From Lachnospiraceae bacterium AM48-27BH (GTDB lineage: Bacteria; Bacillota; Clostridia; Lachnospirales; Lachnospiraceae), in contig QUFC01000001.1 in assembly GCA_003478355.1 (NCBI GenBank), positions 62,001 through 126,000 of the forward strand: a stretch of 64,000 bases of DNA, written 5' to 3'. This document shows, one piece after another, positions 36,744 to 46,742 of the stretch (position 1 is the first letter of the stretch; every line of letters begins with the position of its first letter). A program made the position numbers and the translations under genes. A model generated the notes under the pieces. The model did no database searches and was not told the DNA's origin. It saw nothing but the letters and a program-made list of their open reading frames with translations.

Positions 36744-37322
36744 ATGATTTTGCTGGAGAAACAGCTGGAGAAATACCAGCCATACAATGAACAGGAAGAA
36801 AAGGATCTGATGGTGATCCAGAAGCTTCTGGCACAGGAACCGGATATTTTTGAACGTTCCTGCCTGTTTGCCCATATGACTGCATCTGCCTGGGTGGTGA
36901 ATCGGGAAAAAACAAAGGTGTTGATGGCGTATCATAAGATTTATGATTCCTGGGCATGGCTGGGGGGACATGCGGATGGAGAACGGGATCTTTTAAAGGT
37001 GGCTGTAAAAGAAGTGAAAGAGGAAAGTGGCGTGGTCCATGTGCGGCCCCTTCTGGACAACCCATTTTCCATCGAGGTTTTAACGGTGGATGGACATGAA
37101 AAACGGGGCGCTTATGTTTCTTCCCATCTGCATCTGAATGTAACCTATCTGTTAGAGGCAGACGAGACAGATTCATTGCAGAAAAAAGAAGACGAGAACA
37201 GCGGCGTAGCATGGTTTGGGTTAAAAGAAGCAGTGGAAGCCTCTACAGAACCCTGGTTCCAGAAGCGTGTCTATGGGAAACTCAATGAAAAGCTTGCAAA
37301 AATCTCAATAAAAAGCTTGTAA
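36744..37322 (+). CDS. NUDIX hydrolase
   Basis: A 192-residue protein with a NUDIX box GGHADGERDLLKVAVKEVKEESGV-like stretch (the box Arg is Lys here, VKEVKEESG), near residues 72-94. NUDIX enzymes hydrolyse nucleoside diphosphates linked to another group; the substrate is unknown. The ATG at 36744 follows TAAGGAGTGG; longer in-frame starts upstream lack a site. A stand-alone gene followed by a promoter for the SEC-C gene. Confidence 0.85.
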   Translation: MILLEKQLEKYQPYNEQEEKDLMVIQKLLAQEPDIFERSCLFAHMTASAWVVNREKTKVLMAYHKIYDSWAWLGGHADGERDLLKVAVKEVKEESGVVHVRPLLDNPFSIEVLTVDGHEKRGAYVSSHLHLNVTYLLEADETDSLQKKEDENSGVAWFGLKEAVEASTEPWFQKRVYGKLNEKLAKISIKSL

Positions 37323-37330
37323 AAATTTCA

Positions 37331-37359
37331 TTGCAAAATGAATGGACTTGTTATATACT
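37331..37359 (+). promoter_or_regulatory. Promoter of the SEC-C gene
   Basis: TTGCAA (37331-37336), a 17-bp spacer and TATACT (37354-37359), about 60 bp before the start at 37420. Confidence 0.65.
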
Positions 37360-37419
37360 AATAAAGATTTGTAATCTGTAGTCAGAAATATTATTATTGA
37401 AAGAAAAGGATGGATAGAT

Positions 37420-37929
37420 ATGGCATTATTAGAGACCTGGCGTAACTTAGCTTACGGTGAGGGACTGGACGAGCAGAAGAGAGAAGAACTGTGGTCTGGT
37501 TATTTTCAGATTGAGAAAGGCATCTATGAAAAGATCCTTTCTAACCCAACTCAGGTGATTGAGGGAACCGTGAAAGAACTGGCTGAGAGATTTGACACCG
37601 AGATCCTGATTATGACCGGATTCTTAGACGGAATCAACGAGAGCTTAAAGGGATACGAGAATCCGATCGATACGATGGAAGAAGATACGGTTGTGAAGAT
37701 CGAGATCGACCCAGAGAAGCTTTACTATAATATGGTAGAGGCAAAGGCTGACTGGTTATACAATCTTCCTATGTGGGATCAGATCCTGACAGAGGAGAAG
37801 AGAAAAGAACTGTACAAGACACAGAAGGCTTCTGGAACTATCGTGAAGGGGCCAAAGATCGGAAGAAACGATCCATGTCCATGCGGCAGCGGTAAGAAGT
37901 ACAAAAAGTGCTGCGGTAAGAATATCTAA
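37420..37929 (+). CDS. SEC-C metal-binding domain protein
   Basis: 169 residues ending in the SEC-C zinc motif [18 protein letters not shown], identical in type to the C-terminal tail of SecA. The N-terminal 145 residues are helical and acidic with no recognised catalytic motif. Such stand-alone SEC-C proteins are common in Lachnospiraceae and may interact with the translation or secretion machinery; the function is unknown. GAAAAGGATGG precedes the ATG. Codon use suggests good expression. Confidence 0.85.
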   Translation: MALLETWRNLAYGEGLDEQKREELWSGYFQIEKGIYEKILSNPTQVIEGTVKELAERFDTEILIMTGFLDGINESLKGYENPIDTMEEDTVVKIEIDPEKLYYNMVEAKADWLYNLPMWDQILTEEKRKELYKTQKASGTIVKGPKIGRNDPCPCGSGKKYKKCCGKNI

Positions 37930-38050
37930 GACTGAACCGGAAGCAGAGCCATCGTTGAGATGTCCTCTGCTTTTGTGTTGCAAGGCGGAATGCGCAGGGC
38001 GGATTTCGCCTCTGGTGCCAGATGAAGGGTCTGGAGGAGAGGAGAGAAAG

Positions 38051-38809
38051 ATGGACGCATACAGCAGTTTTGCTTCTGTTTATGATCAGTTCATGGATAA
38101 TGTCCCTTATGAGGAGTGGGCAGAATATCTTACAGGACTTTTGGGAGAATACCAGGTTCATGATGGACTGGTCCTGGATCTTGGCTGCGGGACCGGAAGT
38201 CTGACGGAGATCTTGGCGAAGAAAGGGTATGACATGATCGGAATCGATAATTCCGAGGATATGCTTCAGATTGCCATGGAAAAGCGGGCAGATTCCGGAT
38301 TGGACATCCTGTATCTGCTTCAGGATATGCGGGAATTTGAACTTTACGGTACAGTGGCTGCTGTAGTCAGCATCTGTGATTCCATGAATTACCTGACAGA
38401 CTATGAGGATCTGGTGCAGACATTGAAACTGGTCAATAATTACCTGGATCCGCAGGGCGTTTTTATTTTCGATATGAATACGGTTCACAAATACCGGGAT
38501 CTGATCGGCGACAGGACTATTGCGGAGGCCAGAGCCGAATGCAGTTTTATCTGGGATAATGATTACGATCCGGAGACAAAGATCAATGAATATGACCTGA
38601 CACTGTTTATCCAGGAAGAGGATGATCTGTACCGGAGATTTGTGGAAACCCATTACCAGAAAGCTTATGAACTGGAAGAGGTAAAAAGAGCCATTGCGGA
38701 AGCAGGGATGGAGTTTGTGACAGTTTATGACGCATTTACCCGCAAAGCACCGGACGAGAACAGTGAGAGAGTGTATTTTATAGCAAGAGAACAGGGAAAA
38801 CACTGGTGA
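38051..38809 (+). CDS. Class I SAM-dependent methyltransferase
   Basis: 252 residues. Motif I VLDLGCGTGSLTE is near residues 42-54, IGIDNSEDML follows as the SAM-binding acidic loop, and DMREFEL and SICDSMNYL complete a typical Methyltransf_25 core. The start at 38051 follows GGAGGAGAGGAGAG; a longer in-frame reading upstream has no homologous look. It is followed 23 bp later by hslO. Substrate unknown. Confidence 0.88.
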   Translation: MDAYSSFASVYDQFMDNVPYEEWAEYLTGLLGEYQVHDGLVLDLGCGTGSLTEILAKKGYDMIGIDNSEDMLQIAMEKRADSGLDILYLLQDMREFELYGTVAAVVSICDSMNYLTDYEDLVQTLKLVNNYLDPQGVFIFDMNTVHKYRDLIGDRTIAEARAECSFIWDNDYDPETKINEYDLTLFIQEEDDLYRRFVETHYQKAYELEEVKRAIAEAGMEFVTVYDAFTRKAPDENSERVYFIAREQGKHW

Positions 38810-38832
38810 TTATAGAATTTGAAGGAGAATTT

Positions 38833-39713
38833 ATGGCAGATTATATTATTCGCGCGACTGCGGCGGATGGACAGATCCGTGCGTTTGCATCTACAACAAG
38901 AGACCTGGTAGAAGAGGCAAGAAAAGCCCATAATACCAGCCGGTGGCAACTGCGGCACTGGGACGTCTTCTGACAGCAGGAGGCATGATGGGTTCCATGA
39001 TGAAAGGAGAAGATGATCTTTTGACCATCAAGATCCAGGGAGATGGCCCTATGGAAGGACTGACCATCACTGCAGATTCCAAAGGAGATGTGAAAGGGTA
39101 TGTGTATAACCCGGACGTCATGCTGCCTCCGAATGCCAAAGGAAAATTAGATGTGGGTGGAGCTTTGGGTGTCGGTGTGTTAAGCGTGATCCAGGATATC
39201 GGCTTAAAGGAGCCGTATGTAGGCCAGACCATCCTGGTAACCGGAGAGATTGCAGAAGATCTTACGTATTATTATGCAACTTCCGAGCAGACTCCATCAT
39301 CTGTGGCTTTGGGAGTGCTGATGAATAAAGACAATACCGTATGCCAGGCAGGTGGATTTATCATCCAGTTGATGCCAGGAGCATCGGAAGAGATTATTTC
39401 CAGCCTGGAGAAAAAACTGGGCGAGATTTCTTCTGTGACAACCATGTTAAATCAGGGGATGACGCCAGAAGATATCCTGACTTTGATTCTGGGGGATATG
39501 GGACTGGAGATCACAGACCGCATGGATACCAGATTTTACTGCAACTGCAGTAAAGAACGCGTGGAGAAAGCGTTAATCAGCATTGGAAAGAAGGAACTTC
39601 AGAACATGATCGATGATGGAAAAGAGGTAGAAGTGAACTGCCATTTCTGCAATAAGCATTATGTGTTCCAGGTTCCGGAGCTGGAAGAATTGTTAAAGAA
39701 AGCACAGAGATAA
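38833..39713 (+). CDS. hslO: Redox-regulated chaperone Hsp33, interrupted by one frameshift
   Basis: A holdase chaperone activated by oxidative unfolding. It starts MADYIIRATAADGQIRAFA, the usual Hsp33 N-terminus. Near 38940 (ACCAGCCGGTGGC) one base is missing from the expected S-P-V-A-T-A-A-L-G; with it the gene has 294 codons (293 aa). The C-terminal zinc switch CxC (FYCNCSKE) and CxxC (NCHFCNK) is intact. AAGGAGAATTT precedes the ATG. A bidirectional terminator follows. Confidence 0.93.
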
Positions 39714-39727
39714 AAGATCCCTGAAAC

Positions 39728-39766
39728 GCGAAAAGAACCATCCCGAAAACGGGTGGTTCTTTTCGC
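39728..39766. terminator. Bidirectional terminator between hslO and the cold-shock gene
   Basis: GCGAAAAGAACCATCCCG faces CGGGTGGTTCTTTTCGC (one bulged T) around an AAAA loop. The stem has A/T-rich ends on both sides, so it can serve the convergent genes. Confidence 0.75.
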
Positions 39767-39863
39767 AATCATTTTCGTAATCATACTGTGTAGCACTTTT
39801 TTATATAAATAAAGAACTTCAAATCTATATAAGAACGAAAAAGGTACACTGCTAACTAGATGA

Positions 39864-40064
39864 TTAAAGTTTGGTTACGTTGGTTGCCTGTGGTCCCTTT
39901 GCACCGTCAACAACATCGAACTCTACCTCGGCACCCTCTTCGAGTGTTTTGTAGCCGTCCATGTTAAGACCGGTGTAATGTACGAATACATCCTTGCCAG
40001 CTTCGTCACAGATGAAGCCGTAACCTTTCTGGTTGTTGAACCACTTAACAGTACCTTTGCTCAT
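39864..40064 (-). CDS. Cold-shock protein (CspA family)
   Basis: 66 residues forming one cold-shock domain. RNP1 is KGYGFI and RNP2 VFVHY, the two single-strand nucleic-acid-binding motifs. The N-terminus [17 protein letters not shown] is typical of CspA/B proteins, which act as RNA chaperones. GGAGGTAAC lies before the ATG. Its leader of about 50-60 nt after a strong sigma-A promoter is short for a thermosensing CspA leader. Confidence 0.96.
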   Translation of the reverse strand: MSKGTVKWFNNQKGYGFICDEAGKDVFVHYTGLNMDGYKTLEEGAEVEFDVVDGAKGPQATNVTKL

Positions 40065-40124
40065 GATGTTACCTCCAAAAACATAAAAGATGTCTTTTGC
40101 CGCAGCCTGTCTGCGACTGAACTT

Positions 40125-40153
40125 AGAATAGCATAATTGTAAAATTGTGTCAA
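40125..40153 (-). promoter_or_regulatory. Promoter of the cold-shock gene
   Basis: On the minus strand: perfect TTGACA (40153-40148), a 17-bp spacer and TATTCT (40130-40125). Confidence 0.75.
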
Positions 40154-40197
40154 ATATTTTTCATAAAATATCAGGAACCAATAGAAGGAGCAGGACG

Positions 40198-40742
40198 ATG
40201 AAATGGATCAATATATGGAGGCATTTTAGAACCATTACGGAACATAAAATACTGGTGATGAAAAACTGTTTCCGGGTGGGGTTATACCGCCAGGGATTGT
40301 TTCACGATATGTCAAAATATTCGCCGGAAGAGTTCTGGACAGGAGTGAGATTCTACCAGGGAACCAGAAGCCCCAATGCGGCAGAACGAGAGGTATATGG
40401 TTTTCCAAAGCATGGCTGCACCATAAAGGCCGCAATAAACACCATTTTGAATACTGGATCGATTTTTCTATGGATAAATCGAAAGGACTGGTGGGAAATA
40501 AAATGCCGGTCAACTATGTGGCAGAAATGATGATGGACCGTATTGCGGCCAGCAGTGTATATAAAGGGAAAGATTATACCAACAGCAGTCCCATGGAGTA
40601 TTACAATCGGGAGAAGGATTTTATTGTGATCCATCCAGAAACCAGGGCGCTTTTGGTGCATCTGCTGACCGTGCTCAGTGAGCAGGGAGAGGAAGCACTG
40701 TTTGCTGAAATCCGGGTATTGTTGAAAAAAGGTGATTATTAG
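40198..40742 (+). CDS. DUF5662 family protein, interrupted by one frameshift
   Basis: A protein of about 181 residues of the kind annotated DUF5662: MKWINIWRHFRTITEHK, GLYRQGLFHDMSKYSPEEF and, after the break, HHKGRNKHHFEYWIDF and NKMPVNYVAEMMMDR. The His/Asp arrangement (HDMSKYSP... NKHHFEYW) looks like an HD-type metal site, but no enzyme activity is established. Near 40404 the run GGTTTTCC needs one more T to give G-F-S-K-A-W; adding it gives 182 codons. Start at 40198 behind AAGGAGCAGG. Confidence 0.82.
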
Positions 40743-40877
40743 AACCTGAAGGCAAAAATTCCATCAGCGAAGCTGATCTGGAATGGATTTTTGAAAAATG
40801 TCCAGACTAGAACTGACGGAGTTACCATCCATGCTGTCTATGAATGGTAACATGACAGAATCAGTTTAAAAGAAAGG

Positions 40878-41552
40878 ATGGACAAAACAATGAATCAGGA
40901 CGAAAAAAAGGACAATTCCATCGAAGAATATGGACAGATGACCCTGGAAAATGAAAATGGCAGGCGTATGATCCATCTGCTGTCGATCATTGGAGAGGTG
41001 GAGGGTCACGAGAATGCACCTGGGACCAGCAAAACAACCAAATATGACCATGTGCTTCCCATGCTTGCGGCATTGGAGGAGGATAAGCGTGTGGAAGGAA
41101 TGCTGGTGCTTCTCAACACATCTGGCGGAGATGTGGATGCGGGACTGGCAATTGCGGAGATGATCGCATCTTTATCGATCCCTACCGTATCTCTGGTATT
41201 GGGTGGCAGCCATTCGATCGGAGTGCCGTTGGCAGTGTCTGCGGATTACTCGTTTATTGTTCCGACTGGAACGATGATGATCCATCCAGTGCGTATGAGC
41301 GGTATGATTATCGGAGCGTCCCAGACGTATGAGTATTTTGAGATGATTCAGGACCGGATTCTGAATTTTGTGGCCTCTCATGCGGATATTGCGTATGATC
41401 AGTTAAAGCGCCTGATGCTGAATACAGAGATGCTGACCAGAGATCTGGGAACAGTCCTGGTTGGACAGGAGGCAGTAAACAAAGGTCTGATCAATGAAGT
41501 GGGCGGAATCCGCCAGGCGATCTGTAAGCTGCATTCCATGATGGAAAAATAG
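40878..41552 (+). CDS. tepA: ClpP-like serine protease TepA
   Basis: A 224-residue ClpP/crotonase-fold peptidase of the TepA (YmfB) type. It has the oxyanion-loop region LLNTSGGDVDAGLAIAEMI, the Ser-containing turn LGGSHSIGVPLA and the following MIHPVRMSG with the histidine. It lies directly before ftsK/spoIIIE, exactly as tepA precedes spoIIIE in Bacillus, which supports the name. In Bacillus it is linked to protein secretion and spore proteins. GAAAGGATGG precedes the start. A possible terminator follows. Confidence 0.88.
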   Translation: MDKTMNQDEKKDNSIEEYGQMTLENENGRRMIHLLSIIGEVEGHENAPGTSKTTKYDHVLPMLAALEEDKRVEGMLVLLNTSGGDVDAGLAIAEMIASLSIPTVSLVLGGSHSIGVPLAVSADYSFIVPTGTMMIHPVRMSGMIIGASQTYEYFEMIQDRILNFVASHADIAYDQLKRLMLNTEMLTRDLGTVLVGQEAVNKGLINEVGGIRQAICKLHSMMEK

Positions 41553-41557
41553 TAGCT

Positions 41558-41608
41558 GACCACAGAAAAAAGAACACTTGTTCTGGTCAAACTGCTTGCT
41601 TTTTTTCC
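41558..41608 (+). terminator. Possible terminator after tepA
   Basis: GACCACAGAA faces TTCTGGTC, with an inner AGAACA/TGTTCT option, and a run of seven T follows at 41600-41607. The T run also serves as the -35 region of the ftsK promoter. Confidence 0.4.
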
Positions 41609-41624
41609 CTATTTTTTGTATACT
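41596..41624 (+). promoter_or_regulatory. Promoter of ftsK/spoIIIE
   Basis: TTGCTT (41596-41601), a 17-bp spacer and TATACT (41619-41624), about 35 bp before the GTG start. Confidence 0.6.
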
Positions 41625-41659
41625 AGGTTCATTGGTAAGAAGAGGAGGCTGAAAGACAA

Positions 41660-44600
41660 GTGGCTGGTAAGAGTGCAGGCAGCAGAAAGACAACACAGGG
41701 AAAGACGTCGTCTTCCAGGACAGCGTCCAGAAAAACAACAAAGAAAAATGGATATGCCCAGCCTTCAGAGCAGGAGGAGTTTTTGCGATCAGAAGTATTT
41801 GTGATCGCTTCCTTTGCTGTGGCAGTCCTTCTTTTTTTAAGTAATTTTAAGCTGTGTGGATTCATTGGGGACTATTTAAGAAGTTTTCAGCTTGGCATTT
41901 TTGGAACGATTGGCTTTATTGCTCCGGTTTTACTGTTTGTGGGAACCTGTTTTGCATTGTCTAACAAGGGAAATCCGATCGCTGTTTTTAAGCTGGCTTC
42001 TGTGATCGTGGGAATTCTGGTCATGTGTGCGCTGATGGAGATGTTTTTTACAGGAGGTTACCAGCAGGGGCGGACTTTGGCGGATGCCTACGCAAGAGGT
42101 GCGGCGGGGAATGCAGGCGGCGGATGGATCGGAGGGGTCATTGTGATGGCGCTTGGCTCTATGTTTGGAACGATCGGCGCATATCTGGTACTGATCGTAC
42201 TGCTGGCCATCTGTGCAGTATGCATTACGGAAAAATCTCTGGTGTCTTTTGTAAAAAAAGGAAGCGGAAGAGCTTATCAGTACGCGAAGGAAGATGTGGA
42301 CCGGAGAAGAGTGGAGCATCAGGAACGGAAGGAAGAACGTCAGCGGCTAAGGGAAGAACGGCGGGTACGCGGTGTGAACCTGGATTCCACAAAACTGACG
42401 GCCAGAGAGCCGGATCCGGTAGAAAACAGAGCAGGAGGATCGATTCCTGCATCACCGGAGCATGCGGTTTATGTGGATACGGAAAATTTACAGGTTGGTG
42501 GAAAGTCTGGTTCCGGGGCAGAGAAGGATGCGACGGGCGAGATAACTGGAACACCAGCAACATCGGAAACATCTGGGACTGCTGTCAGTGGCGATGCCAT
42601 GAAGAATGCGGATGTATTTACTGGAAGTATCAATCTTCCTCCGCAGTACATAGAAGAACCAGAGGGGAAAGAATCCCAGGATGATACGGTCCCATTTGAA
42701 GAGTCAGAGCCTGTGGAGGTATTGCGTCCCGGTAAGGCTGCAAAATCTCAGGAGACAGTGGAACGTTGGCAGGGAACGGGAGAAAACGCAGAGAGAGCGG
42801 ATGGTGAGGCATCCATGAGCTTTCTGGATGAGGATTATGTGGAGACGGATCTTGACCGGAGATTTTTAGAAGAGGATCCGGAAGATGAGATTCCTGGAAC
42901 CATAATTCCGGAAGAAGATCCATTTGAGGAGATCGATGCGCCTGGGACCAGTACGGTACAGGAAAACGGTGCAGTTCAGAAGATGGCGTCCTGCCAGTCA
43001 GGGCAGGGGGATCAAAGAGAACCAGAACCATCCCATTGGAAAGAACCAGTTTACGAGACAGAACCCCGGTATGAGCCGATGGACGATTATGAGACAGAAC
43101 AGGTATACGATCCAGAACCGGAGTATGAAGCAGAACCGGAGTATGAACCGGAACCGGAACGTGGTTCTGTCTATGATCCGAAGCCGGAGGCTGACCAGGT
43201 GCCAGTGGCAGCTTCTGGATATAGCCGGGATGAATTTACCATTCCGGAAGAGTCAAAACGAGTGGTAACAGCATCTGGGAAGATCATCGAGACAGATACG
43301 GAAGCTTTGAAAAAGAAAATCGAGCGTCACCGGGAAGAAGCAAAGGAGTCCGGAGATTTAAGCGTTTCCCAGCAGATTAAGGAAAAGGAGATCGAGATCG
43401 TTAAGAAAGAGTATCGTTTTCCTCCGGTCGATCTGTTAAAGAGAGGAAGCAGGCCTGTGGGCAGTTTCTCGGAGCAGGAGTATAAAGAAACTGCCATTAA
43501 GCTGCAGCAGACACTCAGGAACTTTGGCGTTGGCGTAACTGTGACCAATATCAGCTGTGGGCCGTCCGTGACCCGCTATGAGCTTCATCCGGAGCAGGGT
43601 GTGAAGGTTAGTAAGATTGTTGGACTGGCAGATGATATTAAGTTAAGCCTGGCAGCGGCAGATATTCGTATTGAGGCTCCGATTCCAGGGAAATCTGCCG
43701 TGGGAATCGAAGTACCGAATAAAGAGAATACAGTGGTTTATTTAAGGGATATCCTGGAATCTGAGGAGTTCCGGCATCATTCCTCTAAGCTGGCTTTTGC
43801 CGTAGGAAAAGATATCGGGGGCCAGGTGGTAGTGACCGATGTGGCTAAGATGCCGCATCTTCTGATTGCAGGCGCTACGGGATCAGGTAAATCCGTCTGT
43901 ATCAATACCCTGATCATGAGTTTGATCTATAAGTCTGATCCGGAAGATGTAAAGATGATCATGGTGGATCCGAAGGTTGTAGAGTTAAGCGTCTATAATG
44001 GAATCCCGCATCTTCTGATTCCGGTTGTGACAGATCCCAAGAAGGCTTCTGCTGCATTGAACTGGGCAGTAGCTGAGATGATGGATCGTTACAAGAAATT
44101 CGCACAGTACAATGTCCGTGATCTGAAAGGATATAATGCGAAAGTAGAGGCGATCAAGGACATTGAGGACGATAAGAAACCACAGAAGATGCCGCAGATC
44201 GTGATCATCATCGATGAGCTGGCGGATCTGATGATGGTATCTCCTGGAGAAGTAGAGGATTCTATCTGCCGTCTGGCGCAGTTAGCCCGTGCTGCAGGAA
44301 TCCATCTGGTGATCGCCACCCAGAGACCATCGGTGAATGTCATCACAGGCCTGATCAAGGCGAATGTGCCTTCTCGTATTGCTTTCTCTGTATCTTCCGG
44401 TGTGGATTCCAGAACGATTATTGATATGAATGGTGCGGAGAAGCTGCTCGGTAAAGGTGACATGCTCTTTTATCCTGCAGGTTTCCAGAAGCCTCAGCGT
44501 GTGCAGGGTGCTTTTGTTTCTGACCAGGAAGTGGCAAAGGTTGTGGATTTTCTGGTTGAACAGGATATGACACCGGAATATAATACGGACATAGAGAAAC

Positions 44601-44865
44601 AGATGGCAGCGCCGTCCATGGGTGCGGCAGCAGATCAAAAGTCAGATGGACGAGATGAATATTTTGCTCAGGCAGGTAAATTTATCATCGAAAAGGAAAA
44701 AGGATCCATCGGAATGCTCCAGAGGATGTTTAAAATTGGCTTTAACCGGGCGGCCAGGATCATGGATCAGCTTGCGGAGGCCGGAGTGGTAGGCGAAGAA
44801 GAAGGTACGAAGCTAGAAAAGTGCTGATGACTTTGGAAGAATTTGAAGAAATGCTATCGAAATAA
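41660..44865 (+). CDS. ftsK: DNA translocase FtsK/SpoIIIE, interrupted by one frameshift near the end
   Basis: A hexameric membrane-tethered motor that pumps chromosome through the septum. Four transmembrane segments lie within residues 48-200, followed by a long acidic, Pro/Glu-rich linker (about 215-540) with EYEPEPE-like repeats. The motor domain has Walker A GATGSGKS near 740, Walker [11 protein letters not shown] and [11 protein letters not shown]; a C-terminal gamma winged helix reads [24 protein letters not shown]. Near 44813 one base is missing (GAAGCTAGAAAAG; expected K-P-R-K-V-L-M); with it the end is [10 protein letters not shown] and the gene has 1069 codons. GTG start behind GAGGAGG. 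Confidence 0.93.
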
Positions 44866-44900
44866 CCTTTTATAAATTCAAGTCAAGGAGGATGTTACAG

Positions 44901-46571
44901 ATGAAAACAGACATTCAGATTGCACAGGAAGCTGCCATGCTTCCAATCAAAGAGGTTGCGGCTTCCTATGGAATTGTGGAAGATGATCTGGAACTTTACG
45001 GCAAGTATAAGGCAAAACTGACAGACGAGCTGTGGAGTCAGGTAAAGGACCGCCCAGATGGAAAACTGATATTGGTAACAGCGATCAATCCGACACCTGC
45101 AGGCGAAGGAAAGACAACGACCAGTGTTGGACTGGGAGATGCGTTAACCCGCCTTGGAAAAAAGACTCTGATCGCTCTTCGTGAGCCGTCTTTAGGACCA
45201 TGCTTTGGTATTAAGGGTGGTGCAGCCGGCGGTGGATATGCCCAGGTTGTTCCGATGGAGGATTTAAACCTGCATTTTACCGGTGATTTTCATGCCATCA
45301 CTTCTGCCAATAACCTTCTGGCAGCGCTGATGGACAACCATATCCAGCAGGGCAACGCGTTAGGAATTGATACCAGACAGATCCTGTGGAAACGGTGCCT
45401 GGATATGAATGACCGTGTCCTTCGTAACATTGTCGTAGGATTGGGCTCCAAGATGGACGGCGTGGTGAGGGAAGACCATTTTGTGATCACAGTTGCATCT
45501 GAGATCATGGCAATCCTCTGCCTTGCCAATGATATGAAAGATCTGAAAGAACGTCTGGGACGGATCATTGTTGCTTATAATTATGCAGGTGAACCTGTGA
45601 CTGCCAAGGACTTAAATGCAGTAGGTGCTATGGCGGCGCTCTTAAAAGATGCCATCAAGCCAAACATGATCCAGACTCTGGAGCATACTGGTGCTCTGGT
45701 ACATGGCGGACCATTTGCGAATATCGCACATGGCTGCAACAGCGTCCGTGCCACAAAGACAGCCCTGAAGCTGGCGGATATTGTAGTCACCGAAGCAGGC
45801 TTCGGCGCAGACCTTGGCGCTGAGAAATTTATGGATATCAAGTGCCGGAAAGCAGATCTTCATCCAGACGCAGTCGTACTGGTTGCGACTGTTCGTGCAC
45901 TGAAGTACAATGGCGGAGTGCCGAAAGCAGAACTGGGAACAGAGAACCTGGAAGCACTGAAAAAGGGTATCGTAAACTTGGAGAAACATATTGAAAACCT
46001 GCAGAAGTTTGGCGTTCCGGTAGTCGTGACATTGAACTCCTTTGTGACAGATACACCTGCGGAATACGCATTTATCAAAGAATTCTGTGAGAACAGAGGC
46101 TGTGAATTCGCCCTGTCTGAGGTATGGGCAAAAGGTGGCGAAGGTGGTGAAGCCCTGGCGAAAAAGGTCCTGGAGACTCTTGAGAAGAAGGAGAGCCATT
46201 ACCACACACTGTATCCAGATGAGATGAGCCTGAAAGATAAGATCTCTGTCATTGCAAAAGAAATCTATGGAGCAGATGGTGTTACTTATGCGCCGGCAGC
46301 GGCGAAGGCTCTTGCCAGGATTGAGGAGATGGGCTTTGGCAATTTACCTGTCTGCATGGCAAAGACACAGTATTCTCTGTCAGATGATCAGACAAAACTG
46401 GGACGTCCGACCGGATTTACCATCAATGTGAGAGATACTTATGTTTCTGCAGGAGCAGGTTTTGTAGTGGTTCTGACCGGAGCTATCATGACCATGCCGG
46501 GACTCCCGAAGAAACCTGCAGCAGACAACATTGATGTGGATGAGAATGGCGTGATTACAGGATTGTTCTAA
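44901..46571 (+). CDS. fhs: Formate-tetrahydrofolate ligase
   Basis: A 556-residue ATP-dependent ligase making 10-formyltetrahydrofolate from formate, feeding purine synthesis and, in acetogens, the methyl branch of the Wood-Ljungdahl pathway. The P-loop is [14 protein letters not shown] near residues 62-75, then [23 protein letters not shown], and the C-terminal [14 protein letters not shown]. The ATG at 44901 follows AAGGAGGATG; an in-frame ATG at 44892 overlaps that site and is rejected. The presence of fhs alone does not prove acetogenesis. Confidence 0.97.
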   Translation: MKTDIQIAQEAAMLPIKEVAASYGIVEDDLELYGKYKAKLTDELWSQVKDRPDGKLILVTAINPTPAGEGKTTTSVGLGDALTRLGKKTLIALREPSLGPCFGIKGGAAGGGYAQVVPMEDLNLHFTGDFHAITSANNLLAALMDNHIQQGNALGIDTRQILWKRCLDMNDRVLRNIVVGLGSKMDGVVREDHFVITVASEIMAILCLANDMKDLKERLGRIIVAYNYAGEPVTAKDLNAVGAMAALLKDAIKPNMIQTLEHTGALVHGGPFANIAHGCNSVRATKTALKLADIVVTEAGFGADLGAEKFMDIKCRKADLHPDAVVLVATVRALKYNGGVPKAELGTENLEALKKGIVNLEKHIENLQKFGVPVVVTLNSFVTDTPAEYAFIKEFCENRGCEFALSEVWAKGGEGGEALAKKVLETLEKKESHYHTLYPDEMSLKDKISVIAKEIYGADGVTYAPAAAKALARIEEMGFGNLPVCMAKTQYSLSDDQTKLGRPTGFTINVRDTYVSAGAGFVVVLTGAIMTMPGLPKKPAADNIDVDENGVITGLF

Positions 46572-46585
46572 AAAGGAACAGACGA

Positions 46586-46614
46586 GGTAACTAGGAGGGG
46601 ACTGAATAGTTACC
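46586..46614. repeat. Inverted repeat with the GTAAC/TTCAGT motif
   Basis: GGTAACTA (46586-46593) and TAGTTACC (46607-46614) pair perfectly, enclosing GGAGGGGACTGAA. The 46597-46613 portion is the reverse complement of the repeated motif at 5636 and 61489. Behind it, 46625-46660 carries two direct copies of TCCGCTGCGG. The rest of the 171-bp gap before murE is without features. Confidence 0.5.
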
Positions 46615-46742
46615 AGATAAGATGGGTCCGCTGCGGACGGAAAAGACTCCGCTGCGGGCCTGTTGTGGTTTCATAGGAAATGGATCGACGGCTGAAAATA
46701 ACCAGATTTTGGCTGACGAAAAAACAATATGGAGGTTGAAGG

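Noticed and set aside
37838..38803. A 321-codon open frame on the minus strand
   Set aside because: It is antisense to the SEC-C and methyltransferase genes, has no ribosome binding site and its translation resembles no family; it reflects codon bias of the real genes.
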